Of a DNA stretch of 64,000 nt, positions 38,052 through 48,080 are shown one piece after another. Below the pieces are notes generated by a model. That model made no database searches. It worked only from the letters and a program-made list of their open reading frames with translations, and was not told where the DNA came from. The stretch lies in contig NZ_CP084115.1 of the NCBI RefSeq assembly GCF_020217465.1, positions 2,914,001 to 2,978,000 on the forward strand. Direction: 5' to 3'. Each line of letters begins with the position of its first letter. The first letter of the stretch is position 1. Source of the stretch: Cobetia amphilecti (GTDB lineage Bacteria; Pseudomonadota; Gammaproteobacteria; Pseudomonadales; Halomonadaceae). The position numbers and the translations under genes were made by a program.

Positions 38052-41000
38052 TCAGGCCGGTGACGACGCCTTGCGGCGCGCACGCCCCTCGGCGATCTCC
38101 ACCAGCTGATGCCAGCCCAGTACCGCGGGGGCATCGGCGCTCGGCAGCTCTTCCAGCAACACCTTCAGACGCTGACACCGCTCGGCATCATGGGCATCGA
38201 CCAGACGCAGCCAGGTGGCAAGTCCCATGGCCTCATGGTGGGTGTTTTCCTGCTCGATGGAGTAGGACAGCCCCTGCTCGATCAGGGAGCGCACCTTCTC
38301 CAGCGGCAGCCCCTGAGCACTGCGCAGGCTCGCGACCAGATAGCTGACTTCTGACAGGTAGAAGGAATTGCGTTCCTGGGCGACCAGCAGCACTTTCTCC
38401 ATGTATTCCTCGGCGGCAGCGTGCTCGCCCAGCGCCATCACGGCGTCCATGTACCACAGGTTGGGACGTTGATGACGCTCGCGTCCGGTCAGCTCCGCGA
38501 ACTCGTTCATGCTCGACTGCAGCATGGACAGGCCATCGCGGTCGCCATTCATCGCCCGCGCCCAGCCCAGCACACCATGCGCTGCCATGTGCCACAGGTG
38601 AAGGTCCGCTGAACGCGTCACTTCCAGGGCCCGCTCGGCGCGCTGGGTCGCCAGATGGGTGTGGCCCAGCTGGCGATACAGGGAGGTGGAGAACATCAAC
38701 GCCATCGCCAGCGAACCGGGCTGACCGATCTGCTCGGCCATGCGAATCGCCGCCTCGGCCTGCTGCTCGGCCTTCACGTAGTCGCAGCGCAGGCACGATG
38801 TCCAGCTCTGCAGACAGGAGGCCGCCACCTGCGGGTGATCGCTGAACGGCAGCCATTCGAGCACCATCGGATGGTTGACCGGATCGATCTCATCCAGGTG
38901 CTCGCCCGCCACACGCACGCGGCCGGCCCAGAACTCGCAGTGGGCACGCGCATAATCGGCCAGGCGACGATAGCGATCATCGCAAAGCTCTTCCGCCAGC
39001 TCGCTGAGGCCCGAGGCCAGCGCGAAGGCATCGGCGTGGGCATGACGCTCGCTGCAGCCGACCCACAGGCCCCATTTGACGATGAAGGCCTGCTCGAGGT
39101 CCGGCTCGTCGTCCTCGACCAGCGCAGGGCTGCTGAGCAGGTTGCGTGCCTGCACGAAGCTCTCGTGGGCGATGCGTGAGCCATGGCCTTCCAGCGCGAA
39201 ACCGGACTGGCCACGTACCGTCAGCAGGCTGACTTCGCGCTCTTCTTGACCATCGACATGCTTGAGGCAGGCCAGGCCGTTGTCCGCCATCTTGAGCGCG
39301 GTGCGGTTGGCGCTGATCTTGAGCGCCTCGCGCGCCGAGAGCTCGAAGTAACGCGCGGCACGGCTGAAGTTCTGCGACTTGCGCAGGTGAACGGCGAAGT
39401 AGCCGGGGTGACGACTGATCCAGGCGGGATACTTGTCCTCGATCAGCGCGACCACCTGATGGTGAATCCGGCGCCGCACATCCCGCGGACACGACAGGTA
39501 GGCCGCTTCCTGGATCAGCTGATGGGTAAACTGGTAGTCGAATTCACTGTCGCTGCTGCAGGCCTCGATGATCTCCAGGCGCTGCATGTTCTCGATGGCG
39601 CGCTTGAGGCGGCCCTCCTCGAACTCACAACTCTGGCGCACGAAGCTCAGCTTGAAGACACGCCCCAATACCGCGGCGGCGTGGGCGACATCGCGCCCTT
39701 CTTCCAGCTGATCGATACGACTGGAGAGCAGACCGATCAGGCCCTTGGGCAACTCGTCGAGCTGCACCGGACGCCCTTCGCGGCGGTCCATGTCGAGACG
39801 ACGGCAGATTTCCTGCAGGTAGAGCGGCACGCCATCGCAGCGCTCGATGAGCTGGCTGCGCATGCGTGGACTCAGGTGCAGGCGATAGCGACGTGACAGG
39901 TGCGACAGCAGGCGCGAGACCTGCATCGGATCGAGGCGACCCAACGCGATGTGCTGGTCCCAGTTGAGCTTGACCGCCAGGCTGTCGCGACCGTTGTGGC
40001 TCGCGGCCAGCATGAAGCCGATGTTGATCGGCAGACGCGCCTGCAGGCCAGCCAGCACCTTGAGCGACGGCTCATCGAGCCACTGCAGGTCATCGATCAT
40101 CATCACCAGCGGGCGCAGGCTGGCTGACTTCTCGATCACCAGGTGCAGCACGCGCACGACGCGTTCGACCGTCTCGCTGGACTGGATCAGCACTTCGTCT
40201 TCGGCAGTATCTTCCGCCGTGCCGAGCACCGCGTGGAAGGAGCGACGCACTTCCTCGCTGATGCCCTGCAACGCCTCGGAAGACTCGAACAGCTGCTCGA
40301 CGCTTTCGCGATCGATATTGCCGTCCAGACGCCAGCGAATCAGCGCCGTCACGACACTGTAGGGCTCAAGCTGCGAGAGACGCGTGGTCGGCATCCAGCA
40401 CAGCCCGACATCCTGGCTCTGCTCCAGCTGACGGAAATTGACCATCAGGGCCGACTTGCCCATGCCGGAGTTGCCACTGACCAACACGCTCTGGCGCAGG
40501 CCGATGCTGGCGCGGGCCAGCGCATCGCGCAGGCGACGCAGCTCGCCCTCGCGACCGATCAAGGTCGGCAACGAGGATTCGCGGGTGGCGACACTGCTGC
40601 CCAGCACCAGCGCACGCAAACGCACGCGACCGTCAGCGGCCAACAGGCGCGAGGTCAAGCGGGGCTGCAGATCCAGTGCCGGCGGCATGTGCTGACTGGC
40701 TTCCTGGGAGATCACCAGCTCGCTGCCTTCGGCGGCGGTCATCAACTCGAGGGAATATTGCGTGACCTGACCCAGTGGGTCGGCCAGCTGGCGCTCCGGC
40801 AGGTAGATGACCTGACCGGAGTGCAGGCCCGCCGACAGCGAGAAGGCCGGCGGTTTGCCTTCACCGTCCCACAGCTTGGCGATCTCGTCGGGGATCGCCT
40901 TGCTGCAGTGCTCATAGAGCGCGACCAGCTCGGCGAGCTGATGCGCCGGGCCGTGGGTGCCGAAGCATGCCAGACCCACGCCACCCGTGGCGCCCGGCAG

Positions 41001-41966
41001 CCAGAAGCCGCCCAGGTGATGACACTGCTGCTCCAGCCAGCGCAGCAGCTCGATCTGCAGCGTCAGGCAGGCACGCGCCCAGACGCGGTCACGATGACTG
41101 TCCTTGACGCTCAGACGAATGGCCATGACCGACAGCTGACGGTGATCGATTTCCTCTTCGCGCAGCGGCGCGCTGTCCAGCGACAGGGTCCGTGAGATGG
41201 CGCCCTGCGGCGTCATGGCACTCATGGTCTCGCTCTTGCCATCGGACCAGTAGCGCGCCAGCTGCAGGAAGCCGGGGTCCGGCTGCTGACCGGAGAGCGC
41301 CAGCTGCTGCAGGAAGGCATTGAACTGCTCATGGGCCGCGGCCGACTGGCCGCCTTCGGCCAGCTGACGCACGAGACGCTCATGGAAGGGGCCGTAACCG
41401 GAGAAGCGACTGACTAGCGTGCGCAGCACGTCATCGGGCAGCGGCTCGTCCGTGGCCAGCACCCGCTCGGCGAACTGGATGACGCGCTGACGCCACTCGC
41501 CACGCACCTTGATCATCCAGCGCTGGAAGTCAGGGCACTGGGTCAAGGAGAGCTCCTCGACCAGGTCGCCACGATACAGGGTGAGAATCTCCCCCAGGGT
41601 GGCGACGGAGGGCGGTGCCAGCAGCAGGCCGTTGAGCTCGTCGAGATCAAGCTCCCAGTGCTCCGGCAGCGAGAGCGCGATGGTCTGGCGCGACACCGTC
41701 AACAGGTTGTCGGCCTCTTCGCCGAGACTCTGACGCAGACAGTGCAAGGCGTGGCGAAGGTTGGTCCGTCCGGAGGACAGCCCCTGATCCGGCCATAGCA
41801 ACTCCGCCAACCCGGCACGGGAGACGGCCTGATCATGCAGCAGCAGATGCAGAAGTAGCGCCTTGACCTTGTCGTAGCTGAACTGAGTCAGCGTGTCATC
41901 ACCCAACGTCAGCTGGAAATGTCCCAGCAGTGCCAGTTGAGCTTGACCAGATGTTTCCTGCGTCAT
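38052..41966 (-). CDS. 1304-residue SARP/BTAD - cyclase-like - AAA ATPase - TPR regulator
   Basis: A very large single-chain regulator. Residues 10-105 resemble an OmpR-type DNA-binding wing (QLALLGHFQLTLGDDTLTQF, RTNLRHALHCLRQSLGEE), and 110-245 a BTAD helical domain, as in SARP proteins. Residues 278-455 look like a class III nucleotide-cyclase fold (LLRWLEQQCHHLGGFWLPGA, FSLSAGLHSGQVIYLPE). The metal-binding aspartates are absent, so it is probably a pseudo-cyclase. An AAA/STAND ATPase begins at LIGREGELRRLRDAL (467), with Walker A GNSGMGKSA near 498 and Walker B LVMMIDDLQWLDEP near 621. From about 870 to the end, TPR-like helices. Such multidomain proteins act as ligand- or partner-sensing transcription activators. 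Target unknown; no obvious partner gene adjoins it. Not frameshifted. Confidence 0.82.
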   Translation of the reverse strand: MTQETSGQAQLALLGHFQLTLGDDTLTQFSYDKVKALLLHLLLHDQAVSRAGLAELLWPDQGLSSGRTNLRHALHCLRQSLGEEADNLLTVSRQTIALSLPEHWELDLDELNGLLLAPPSVATLGEILTLYRGDLVEELSLTQCPDFQRWMIKVRGEWRQRVIQFAERVLATDEPLPDDVLRTLVSRFSGYGPFHERLVRQLAEGGQSAAAHEQFNAFLQQLALSGQQPDPGFLQLARYWSDGKSETMSAMTPQGAISRTLSLDSAPLREEEIDHRQLSVMAIRLSVKDSHRDRVWARACLTLQIELLRWLEQQCHHLGGFWLPGATGGVGLACFGTHGPAHQLAELVALYEHCSKAIPDEIAKLWDGEGKPPAFSLSAGLHSGQVIYLPERQLADPLGQVTQYSLELMTAAEGSELVISQEASQHMPPALDLQPRLTSRLLAADGRVRLRALVLGSSVATRESSLPTLIGREGELRRLRDALARASIGLRQSVLVSGNSGMGKSALMVNFRQLEQSQDVGLCWMPTTRLSQLEPYSVVTALIRWRLDGNIDRESVEQLFESSEALQGISEEVRRSFHAVLGTAEDTAEDEVLIQSSETVERVVRVLHLVIEKSASLRPLVMMIDDLQWLDEPSLKVLAGLQARLPINIGFMLAASHNGRDSLAVKLNWDQHIALGRLDPMQVSRLLSHLSRRYRLHLSPRMRSQLIERCDGVPLYLQEICRRLDMDRREGRPVQLDELPKGLIGLLSSRIDQLEEGRDVAHAAAVLGRVFKLSFVRQSCEFEEGRLKRAIENMQRLEIIEACSSDSEFDYQFTHQLIQEAAYLSCPRDVRRRIHHQVVALIEDKYPAWISRHPGYFAVHLRKSQNFSRAARYFELSAREALKISANRTALKMADNGLACLKHVDGQEEREVSLLTVRGQSGFALEGHGSRIAHESFVQARNLLSSPALVEDDEPDLEQAFIVKWGLWVGCSERHAHADAFALASGLSELAEELCDDRYRRLADYARAHCEFWAGRVRVAGEHLDEIDPVNHPMVLEWLPFSDHPQVAASCLQSWTSCLRCDYVKAEQQAEAAIRMAEQIGQPGSLAMALMFSTSLYRQLGHTHLATQRAERALEVTRSADLHLWHMAAHGVLGWARAMNGDRDGLSMLQSSMNEFAELTGRERHQRPNLWYMDAVMALGEHAAAEEYMEKVLLVAQERNSFYLSEVSYLVASLRSAQGLPLEKVRSLIEQGLSYSIEQENTHHEAMGLATWLRLVDAHDAERCQRLKVLLEELPSADAPAVLGWHQLVEIAEGRARRKASSPA

Positions 41967-42044
41967 GTGTCATCCATTTCAAAGTCGCGAACGAAACGCC
42001 AGCCCTGCCACGGCGCCGGTGATCCCCTGTCCTTGATCCTTGCC

Positions 42045-42866
42045 TTAGTCTCTCGTGCCTTGATCCATCGCGTCCCGACCCACCCTGGCCGAGGCGCGCG
42101 CTGCCCGTCGTGCGCTCGGCTGACCACTGTGGAAGCGGAAGACAGCATCGGGGGTTTCGATCAGCTCTCGTTCCACTTCACGTAGCACCGCGAGACGGGG
42201 TTCCAGTGGTTCATTGGTGTATTGCTCCGCCAACATGAGGTAATCCTCATAGTGACGTCCTTCTGACTTAACCAAAGTGCGATAGAACTTTGCAAGCTCT
42301 GGTTCCAGATACGGGATGAGGCGCGCGAAGCGCTCACACGACCTTGCCTCTATCAGGGCGCCGATCAGCAGGATGTCCACCAGGCGTTGCGGGTCTTCGT
42401 CCCTGACCTGCTGGCGCAGGGCTTCGGCATAGCGCGAGGCCTTGATATGCCGATAGACGATGCCCCGCTTCTCCATCAGCCCGACCACCTGCTCGAAGTG
42501 CAGCAGCTCTTCGCGCGCCAGCTGTGACATCTTGGTCAACAGCAGTGGCCGGTTCACGTAGCGGTACATCAGGCTCATGGCGGTGGAGGCGGCTTTCTTC
42601 TCGCACTGCGCATGGTCGATCAGCAACAGCTCCGGATTCTCGAGCGCCGCCTCGACCCAGCTCAGGGGCGTCCTGCAGGGCAGAAAGGCCAGCAGCGACG
42701 CCGGCAGCAAGGCATCGGTATCTTCATCGCTTGGCCCCTGCGACGCTGCGATCACGCGCGCCCCAGCCTCACTCTCGCCATACTGGCCAGCATGAACATC
42801 ATCATGCTGCTTGCTCTGCTCAGGCGCAATCACATTGCGCTCCGTCACGTCGGTCATTGAATTCAT
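42045..42866 (-). CDS. miaE: tRNA-(ms2io6A)-hydroxylase, MiaE
   Basis: A 273-residue non-haem diiron monooxygenase. It hydroxylates ms2i6A37 of tRNAs, needing O2. Ferritin-like helices carry the metal ligands: IDHAQCEKKAASTAMSLM, LAREELLHFEQVVGL, GALIEARSCERF and SEGRHYEDYLML. The N-terminal 50 residues (Gln/Glu/Asp-rich) and C-terminal Arg/Ala tail are extensions relative to the core (about 200 aa). I chose ATG 42866, seven bases after the upstream gene's stop; an in-frame start at 42929 would overlap that gene. Confidence 0.92.
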   Translation of the reverse strand: MNSMTDVTERNVIAPEQSKQHDDVHAGQYGESEAGARVIAASQGPSDEDTDALLPASLLAFLPCRTPLSWVEAALENPELLLIDHAQCEKKAASTAMSLMYRYVNRPLLLTKMSQLAREELLHFEQVVGLMEKRGIVYRHIKASRYAEALRQQVRDEDPQRLVDILLIGALIEARSCERFARLIPYLEPELAKFYRTLVKSEGRHYEDYLMLAEQYTNEPLEPRLAVLREVERELIETPDAVFRFHSGQPSARRAARASARVGRDAMDQGTRD

Positions 42867-42873
42867 TGTCACG

Positions 42874-43368
42874 TCAGTCTTTTGTCTCGCTCGCTTGCGT
42901 CTGCTGCTGACTGACAGGAGACACCTCAACGACGGAGTTCATATCATTATCGGCACGCTTTGCCGCTTCCACCATGATTTCATCGTTTATATGGGCAAAA
43001 AGCTGTTCGGGCTCAAGTTCTCGCGCATGGGCCAGTGGTGCGATGCCATATGCCGACAGGTCCTTGATGCGGGTGCGCCCGACGCGCAGCAGCTCAACGG
43101 CGCGTGACAGCGCCGACTGATCGGCACGGAAACGGATGCGATGGCGGGTCAGCTGCTCGGCCAGCATGGCGTCATCGGCGACGCGCAGCCAGCGGGCGGC
43201 GACCTGGCTGCGCAGCTCGTCCAGTGCCAGCATGCGCTGGGCGCGCTGGTCACTGTCATAGCCGAACCAGGCCAGGATCTCATGATCATGACGCTGGCAG
43301 CCGCGACAGACGCTATCGCCGACCGTAGTGGAGCAGACACCTACGCAAGGAGAAAGAATACGGCTCAT
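42874..43368 (-). CDS. DUF1289 (YdhL-like) protein with C-terminal extension
   Basis: A 164-residue protein. The N-terminal 50 residues (SPCVGVCSTTVGDSVCRGCQRHDHEILAWF) are the DUF1289 motif, four cysteines that probably bind an Fe-S cluster or zinc. Most DUF1289 proteins are 60-90 aa. Here, about 100 further residues (AARWLRVADDAMLAEQLTRH..., RVGRTRIKDLSAYGIAPLA) of unknown fold follow. It is translated just before miaE (7-bp gap), suggesting a shared transcript; functional link unknown. Confidence 0.85.
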   Translation of the reverse strand: MSRILSPCVGVCSTTVGDSVCRGCQRHDHEILAWFGYDSDQRAQRMLALDELRSQVAARWLRVADDAMLAEQLTRHRIRFRADQSALSRAVELLRVGRTRIKDLSAYGIAPLAHARELEPEQLFAHINDEIMVEAAKRADNDMNSVVEVSPVSQQQTQASETKD

Positions 43369-43788
43369 GTTGCCCTCGGGGGAGGCGGAAAGTGTGATTC
43401 GGGGTAACCCCCATCATACCGTGCGTACCTGAGAGCCGACAGCATCGCGCCGTCTGTGCCCAAAGAACCTCTTGTCAGCACCGCGCTGGGCGTCATCAGC
43501 GCGTCATCAGCGTTGCCGCATAGTGTTTGCTCAGCGTGATTTCCTGACAATCAGATGAAATATCAGAATGTTATGCCGCAATAGGCGACCAAAGTCTCAG
43601 CCCCCGCCACTGGGCGCTCCTTAACATTGTCGACAAAGTTGAGTAGACTCGCATTCGCCCCGTAGCGCCTGATTCGCTCGCAATAAGACGCTTGAATTAC
43701 CCGCAAGAAGCCTCGAGGTGCCCCGCCCTGCGTCTTCAAGACGACTGGCCCGCGCATTTCGACACGATTACAGATGAGGGTCTCCCAC
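43369..43788. other. 420-bp acnB upstream region
   Basis: No gene. Contains the acnB promoter candidate (43621-43649) and a long leader of about 130 bases before the GTG start. Confidence 0.7.
43621..43649 (+). promoter_or_regulatory. Sigma70 promoter of acnB with palindrome in its spacer
   Basis: TTAACA (43621-43626), 17-bp spacer, TAGACT (43644-43649). The spacer starts with the perfect palindrome TTGTCGACAA (43627-43636), which would be a good repressor site. Confidence 0.55.
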
Positions 43789-46392
43789 GTGCTTGAAGCC
43801 TACCGTCAACAGGTTGAAGAACGCGCCCAGCAGGGCATCCCGGCAAAGCCGCTGACTGCCGAGCAGACCGCCGAGCTGGTCGAACTGCTCAAGAATCCGC
43901 AGGCCGGTGAAGAAGAGTTCATCCTCGATCTGTTCACCAATCGCATTCCCCCGGGCGTTGATGAAGCCGCTTACGTCAAGGCTGGCTTCCTGACCGCCAT
44001 CGTACGTGGCGAAGCCGCTTCTCCGCTGATCGACAAGACACATGCCGTCAAGCTGCTCGGCACCATGCAGGGCGGCTACAACATCGCCACGCTGGTCGAG
44101 CTGCTGGACGACGAAAGCCTGGCCAAGGAAGCCGGCGAACAGCTCAAGCACACCCTGCTGATGTTCGACGCCTTCCACGATGTCGCTGACCGCGCCAAGG
44201 CCGGCAACGCCGTCGCCCAGGCCGTGCTGCAATCCTGGGCCGACGCCGAATGGTTCCTGTCCAAGCCGGCACTGGCCGAGAAGATCTCACTGGCCGTCTT
44301 CAAGGTGCCGGGCGAGACCAACACCGATGACCTGTCTCCGGCGCCTGACGCCTGGTCACGTCCGGATATCCCGCTGCACGCCAACGCGATGCTCAAGAAC
44401 CCGCGTGAAGGCATCAACCCGCAGGAAGATGGCGTCGTCGGCCCGCTGGCCCAGATCGAGGAAGTGAAGGCCAAGGGCTTCCCGGTCGCCTACGTCGGTG
44501 ACGTGGTCGGCACCGGTTCTTCACGCAAGTCCGCCACCAACTCCGTGCTGTGGTTCTTCGGCGACGACATTCCGTTCGTGCCCAACAAGCGCGCCGGCGG
44601 TTTCTGCATCGGCAACAAGATCGCGCCGATCTTCTTCAACACCATGGAAGATGCCGGCGCCCTGCCCATCGAGATGGACGTCGAGAAGATGGCCATGGGC
44701 GATGTCATCGACATCTACCCGTACGAAGGCAAGGTCTGCCGTCACGACACCGACGAAGTCATCTCCACCTTCTCCCTCAAGACTCAGGTCCTGCTGGACG
44801 AAGTGCGTGCTGGCGGCCGTATCCCGCTGATCATCGGTCGCGGTCTGACCGACAAGGCGCGTACCGAGCTGGGTCTGGAGGCGTCTGACGTCTTCCGCCT
44901 GCCGGAGCAGCCGAAGGACACCGGCAAGGGCTTCACCCTCGCACAGAAGATGGTCGGCAAGGCCTGCAACCAGGAAGGCGTGCGTCCGGGCATGTACTGC
45001 GAGCCGAAGATGACCACCGTCGGCTCCCAGGACACCACTGGCCCGATGACCCGCGACGAGCTGAAGGATCTGGCATGTCTCGGCTTCCAGGCCGACCTGG
45101 TGATGCAGTCCTTCTGCCACACCGCTGCCTACCCGAAGCCGGTCGACGTCGAGACTCACCACACCCTGCCCGACTTCATCATGAACCGCGGCGGCGTTTC
45201 CCTGCGTCCGGGCGACGGCATCATCCACTCGTGGCTGAACCGCATGCTGCTGCCGGACACCGTCGGCACCGGTGGTGATTCCCACACCCGCTTCCCGATG
45301 GGCATCTCCTTCCCGGCGGGTTCTGGCCTGGTGGCCTTCGCCGCCGCCACTGGCGTGATGCCGCTGGACATGCCGGAATCCATCCTGGTGCGCTTCAAGG
45401 GCGAACGTCGTCCGGGCATCACCCTGCGTGACCTGGTCCACGCCATCCCGCTGTACGCCATCAAGCAGGGTCTGCTGACCGTCGACAAGGCCAACAAGAA
45501 GAACGCCTTCTCTGGCCGCATTCTGGAAATCGAAGGTCTGGAAGATCTGACGGCTGAACAGGCCTTCGAGCTCTCCGACGCCTCTGCCGAGCGTTCCGCC
45601 GCCGGTTGTACCATCACGCTGTCCGACGAGAGCGTGACCGAGTACCTGAAGTCCAACATCACCCTGCTCAAGTGGATGATCGCCAACGGTTACGGCGATG
45701 CCCGTACCATCGAGCGTCGTATCGCGGGCATGGAAGAGTGGCTGGCCAACCCGAGCCAGATGCGTGCCGACAAGGACGCGGAATACGCCGAGATCATCGA
45801 GATCGACCTCGCCGAGATCGATCAGCCGGTGCTGTGCGCGCCGAACGACCCCGACGATGCCCGACTGCTGTCCGACGTCGCCGGTCAGAAGATTGACGAA
45901 GTCTTCATCGGCTCGTGCATGACCAACATCGGGCACTTCCGCGCTGCAGGCAAGCTGCTCGAGAAGCAGCCGGCCGGTAGCCTGAAAACCAAGCTGTGGC
46001 TGGCACCGCCGACCAAGATGGACCAGCACCAGCTGACCGAGGAAGGCTACTACGGCATCTACGGCCGTGCCGGCGCGCGCATGGAAATGCCGGGCTGCTC
46101 ACTGTGCATGGGTAACCAGGCACGTGTGGCCGCCAAGTCCACCGTGGTGTCCACCTCCACGCGTAACTTCCCGAACCGTCTGGGCGACGGCGCCAACGTC
46201 TTCCTGGCGTCTGCCGAGCTTGCGGCCATCGCGGCCGTGGTCGGTCGTCTGCCGACCGTCGAGGAATATCAGGGCTACATGGGCGAATTCGATGCCATGG
46301 CGGGCGAGATCTATCGCTACCTGAACTTCCATGAGATCGAAGAGTTCCAGAACGCCGCTTCCAACGTGATTCCGGTCACCCAGGAAGCCTGA
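43789..46392 (+). CDS. acnB: Aconitate hydratase B
   Basis: An 867-residue bifunctional aconitase/2-methylisocitrate dehydratase of the TCA cycle; apo-form can bind mRNA. I place the start at GTG 43789 ([21 protein letters not shown] as in other AcnB N-termini) with GAGGG nine bases upstream; the ATG 43774 would add five residues over that site. The [4Fe-4S] cysteines occur at [10 protein letters not shown] (near 710) and [12 protein letters not shown] (near 770). Swivel domain and HEAT-like N-terminus are present. Length matches E. coli AcnB (865). A strong terminator follows. Confidence 0.96.
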   Translation: MLEAYRQQVEERAQQGIPAKPLTAEQTAELVELLKNPQAGEEEFILDLFTNRIPPGVDEAAYVKAGFLTAIVRGEAASPLIDKTHAVKLLGTMQGGYNIATLVELLDDESLAKEAGEQLKHTLLMFDAFHDVADRAKAGNAVAQAVLQSWADAEWFLSKPALAEKISLAVFKVPGETNTDDLSPAPDAWSRPDIPLHANAMLKNPREGINPQEDGVVGPLAQIEEVKAKGFPVAYVGDVVGTGSSRKSATNSVLWFFGDDIPFVPNKRAGGFCIGNKIAPIFFNTMEDAGALPIEMDVEKMAMGDVIDIYPYEGKVCRHDTDEVISTFSLKTQVLLDEVRAGGRIPLIIGRGLTDKARTELGLEASDVFRLPEQPKDTGKGFTLAQKMVGKACNQEGVRPGMYCEPKMTTVGSQDTTGPMTRDELKDLACLGFQADLVMQSFCHTAAYPKPVDVETHHTLPDFIMNRGGVSLRPGDGIIHSWLNRMLLPDTVGTGGDSHTRFPMGISFPAGSGLVAFAAATGVMPLDMPESILVRFKGERRPGITLRDLVHAIPLYAIKQGLLTVDKANKKNAFSGRILEIEGLEDLTAEQAFELSDASAERSAAGCTITLSDESVTEYLKSNITLLKWMIANGYGDARTIERRIAGMEEWLANPSQMRADKDAEYAEIIEIDLAEIDQPVLCAPNDPDDARLLSDVAGQKIDEVFIGSCMTNIGHFRAAGKLLEKQPAGSLKTKLWLAPPTKMDQHQLTEEGYYGIYGRAGARMEMPGCSLCMGNQARVAAKSTVVSTSTRNFPNRLGDGANVFLASAELAAIAAVVGRLPTVEEYQGYMGEFDAMAGEIYRYLNFHEIEEFQNAASNVIPVTQEA

Positions 46393-46461
46393 TCAGGCGG
46401 GGAGTCATGCGCCACTGCATGACTCCCCTCTGACAGCAGCACTGGCGTCAGCCAGACAACG

Positions 46462-46496
46462 AAACGGGCCGCCCCTCAAGGGACGGCCCGTTTTTT
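46462..46496. terminator. Bidirectional terminator after acnB
   Basis: aaacgggccg-c-ccc, TCAA loop, ggg-a-cggcccgtttttt; one mismatch in the stem. Serves acnB and the convergent barrel gene. Confidence 0.9.
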
Positions 46497-46534
46497 CATG
46501 CCTGCGACAAGCTCAGTGGTGCAAGCGCCCTGCC

Positions 46535-47155
46535 TCAGAACCTGTAGCCGACCGAGGCGGTGAAGGCATCCACCTGATAATCGCTGTCGAAGTCATAGCG
46601 CTCGTACTCGGCACGGATCAGGAACGGGTCCAGATTGACCTGTGCACCGGCACCATAGACCGGATCAAAGCCGTCGTTGTCCTTCAGATCGACACTGGAA
46701 TTGCCCAGATTGCCATCGACATCGGTTTCCCACTTGGCCATCCCCGCCTTGGCGAACAGCGAGAAGTACTGCCCGATGGGCAGGATACCCACCACGTTGA
46801 CACCGTAGGCCTTGGACTCGAGCTCGGTATTGCTGAAGTCATTACCCTTGAGCTGGACAGTCCCCAGGTCGGTGTAGAAGGCCTCAGTGGCGAAGTACGG
46901 ATTGTACTGATAGCCCACGAAGGCCTTGTAGACGTTGTCGTCATCATCGACATCGAAGTCATCACTGCCGGATTCGATGAAGTCACCGGCCTCATCGGAA
47001 TCATCGTTCTCAAGGCTGGAGAAGCCGGTACCGGCACCGATGTAGAGCCCTTCGCTGGCATTGCCTGCCGCCTGAGCGTGACCACTGAGCGCCAGAGCGA
47101 GAGCGGCGAAGGAAACGGTAGCCAACGGGGCGGCCAGAAGACGTGACTTGCTCAT
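46535..47155 (-). CDS. Outer-membrane beta-barrel protein (OmpA-like/porin family)
   Basis: A 206-residue exported protein. A classical signal peptide ([24 protein letters not shown], cleavage after HAQA near 30) precedes an eight-strand-type barrel: [66 protein letters not shown], and FTASVGYRF ending in the C-terminal phenylalanine recognised by BAM. A very acidic loop (DDDDNVYKA neighbourhood, residues 48-70) fits an extracellular loop of a marine/halophilic organism. Function unknown. ATG 47155 follows AAGGAG. Confidence 0.82.
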   Translation of the reverse strand: MSKSRLLAAPLATVSFAALALALSGHAQAAGNASEGLYIGAGTGFSSLENDDSDEAGDFIESGSDDFDVDDDDNVYKAFVGYQYNPYFATEAFYTDLGTVQLKGNDFSNTELESKAYGVNVVGILPIGQYFSLFAKAGMAKWETDVDGNLGNSSVDLKDNDGFDPVYGAGAQVNLDPFLIRAEYERYDFDSDYQVDAFTASVGYRF

Positions 47156-47488
47156 GTATTGCTCCTTGATCCAATGGGCGGCACAGGCAGCTGCCGGCCA
47201 GGTACTGACGGCAAGACCGCGCCTGTCATGGGTTGCAGGAGCATCGTGGTAGATATAGAACAGTGTTTCAAGAGTGGCGTTTTGACTACTTGTCACGTCG
47301 CCAGTCAGCTACATGTCCTCATGACCTTCCCGCTCCCCCCGCTTGCGCGTGCCCGAGGCCCGCTTAGCCCTTCGCACAGATGCAAAGCCCTGGCGTATCG
47401 GGCATTCTCGGGGTTGTGGCATTGCAGCAATCAAAGCGCTCCGTCCCTCAAGCGGCCTGCCCCGGCCGCCCAGCACAAGGAATCCGAC
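47156..47488. other. 333-bp region between the barrel gene and rraA
   Basis: No gene recognised. It must contain the promoters of both divergent genes. The rraA frame stays open back to 47159 but only the part from ATG 47489 resembles RraA. Confidence 0.55.
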
Positions 47489-47989
47489 ATGACGCATCCC
47501 ATCTCCACCCCCGACCTCTGCGATGAGTTCCCCGACGTGCAGGTGCTCGAGCCACTGTTCATCAACTACGGCGGCGTCGAGTCCTTCGGCGGCGAAGTCG
47601 TGACCATCAAGTGCTTCGAGGACAACTCGCTGGTCAAGGAAGCCGTCGCGGAACCCGGCGCAGGCCGCGTCCTGGTCGTCGATGCCGGCGGCTCGATGCG
47701 CTGCGCCATGCTGGGCGACATGCTCGCCGAACAGGCCGCCAAGAGTGGCTGGGCCGGCGTGATCATGTATGGCTGCATCCGCGATGTGGATGAGATCCAC
47801 GCCACCAATCTCGGCGTGCAGGCACTGGGCTGCTACCCGCGACCCAGCATCAAGCGCGGCGAAGGCCAGCGCGATATCCCGGTCACCTTCGCCGGCGTCA
47901 CCATCGTGCCGGGCGACTATCTCTACGCCGACAACAATGGCGTCATCACCGCCAAGGAAGCGCTGATCCGTACCCAGCCGACTCCCTGA
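47489..47989 (+). CDS. rraA: RraA family regulator of RNase E activity / 4-hydroxy-4-methyl-2-oxoglutarate aldolase-like
   Basis: A 166-residue RraA-type trimer-forming protein. [29 protein letters not shown] is the standard start, followed by [20 protein letters not shown] and [25 protein letters not shown]. In E. coli it inhibits RNase E by binding its C-terminal scaffold; some relatives are aldolases. ATG 47489 follows AAGGAA. Length typical (about 160). The frame is open upstream but lacks RraA character there. Confidence 0.94.
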   Translation: MTHPISTPDLCDEFPDVQVLEPLFINYGGVESFGGEVVTIKCFEDNSLVKEAVAEPGAGRVLVVDAGGSMRCAMLGDMLAEQAAKSGWAGVIMYGCIRDVDEIHATNLGVQALGCYPRPSIKRGEGQRDIPVTFAGVTIVPGDYLYADNNGVITAKEALIRTQPTP

Positions 47990-48022
47990 GTCGCCGTCTC
48001 GCGCCGCGGTGCACGCCGCAAT

Positions 48023-48062
48023 GAAAACGCCCCCGCAACCAGGCAGGTTGCGGGGGCGTTTC
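48023..48062. terminator. Bidirectional terminator between rraA and the symporter
   Basis: Long stem gaaaacgcccccgcaacc / ggttgcgggggcgtttc with a five-base loop; serves both convergent genes. Confidence 0.9.
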
Positions 48063-48080
48063 GCGTTCAGAGTCGCGGAC

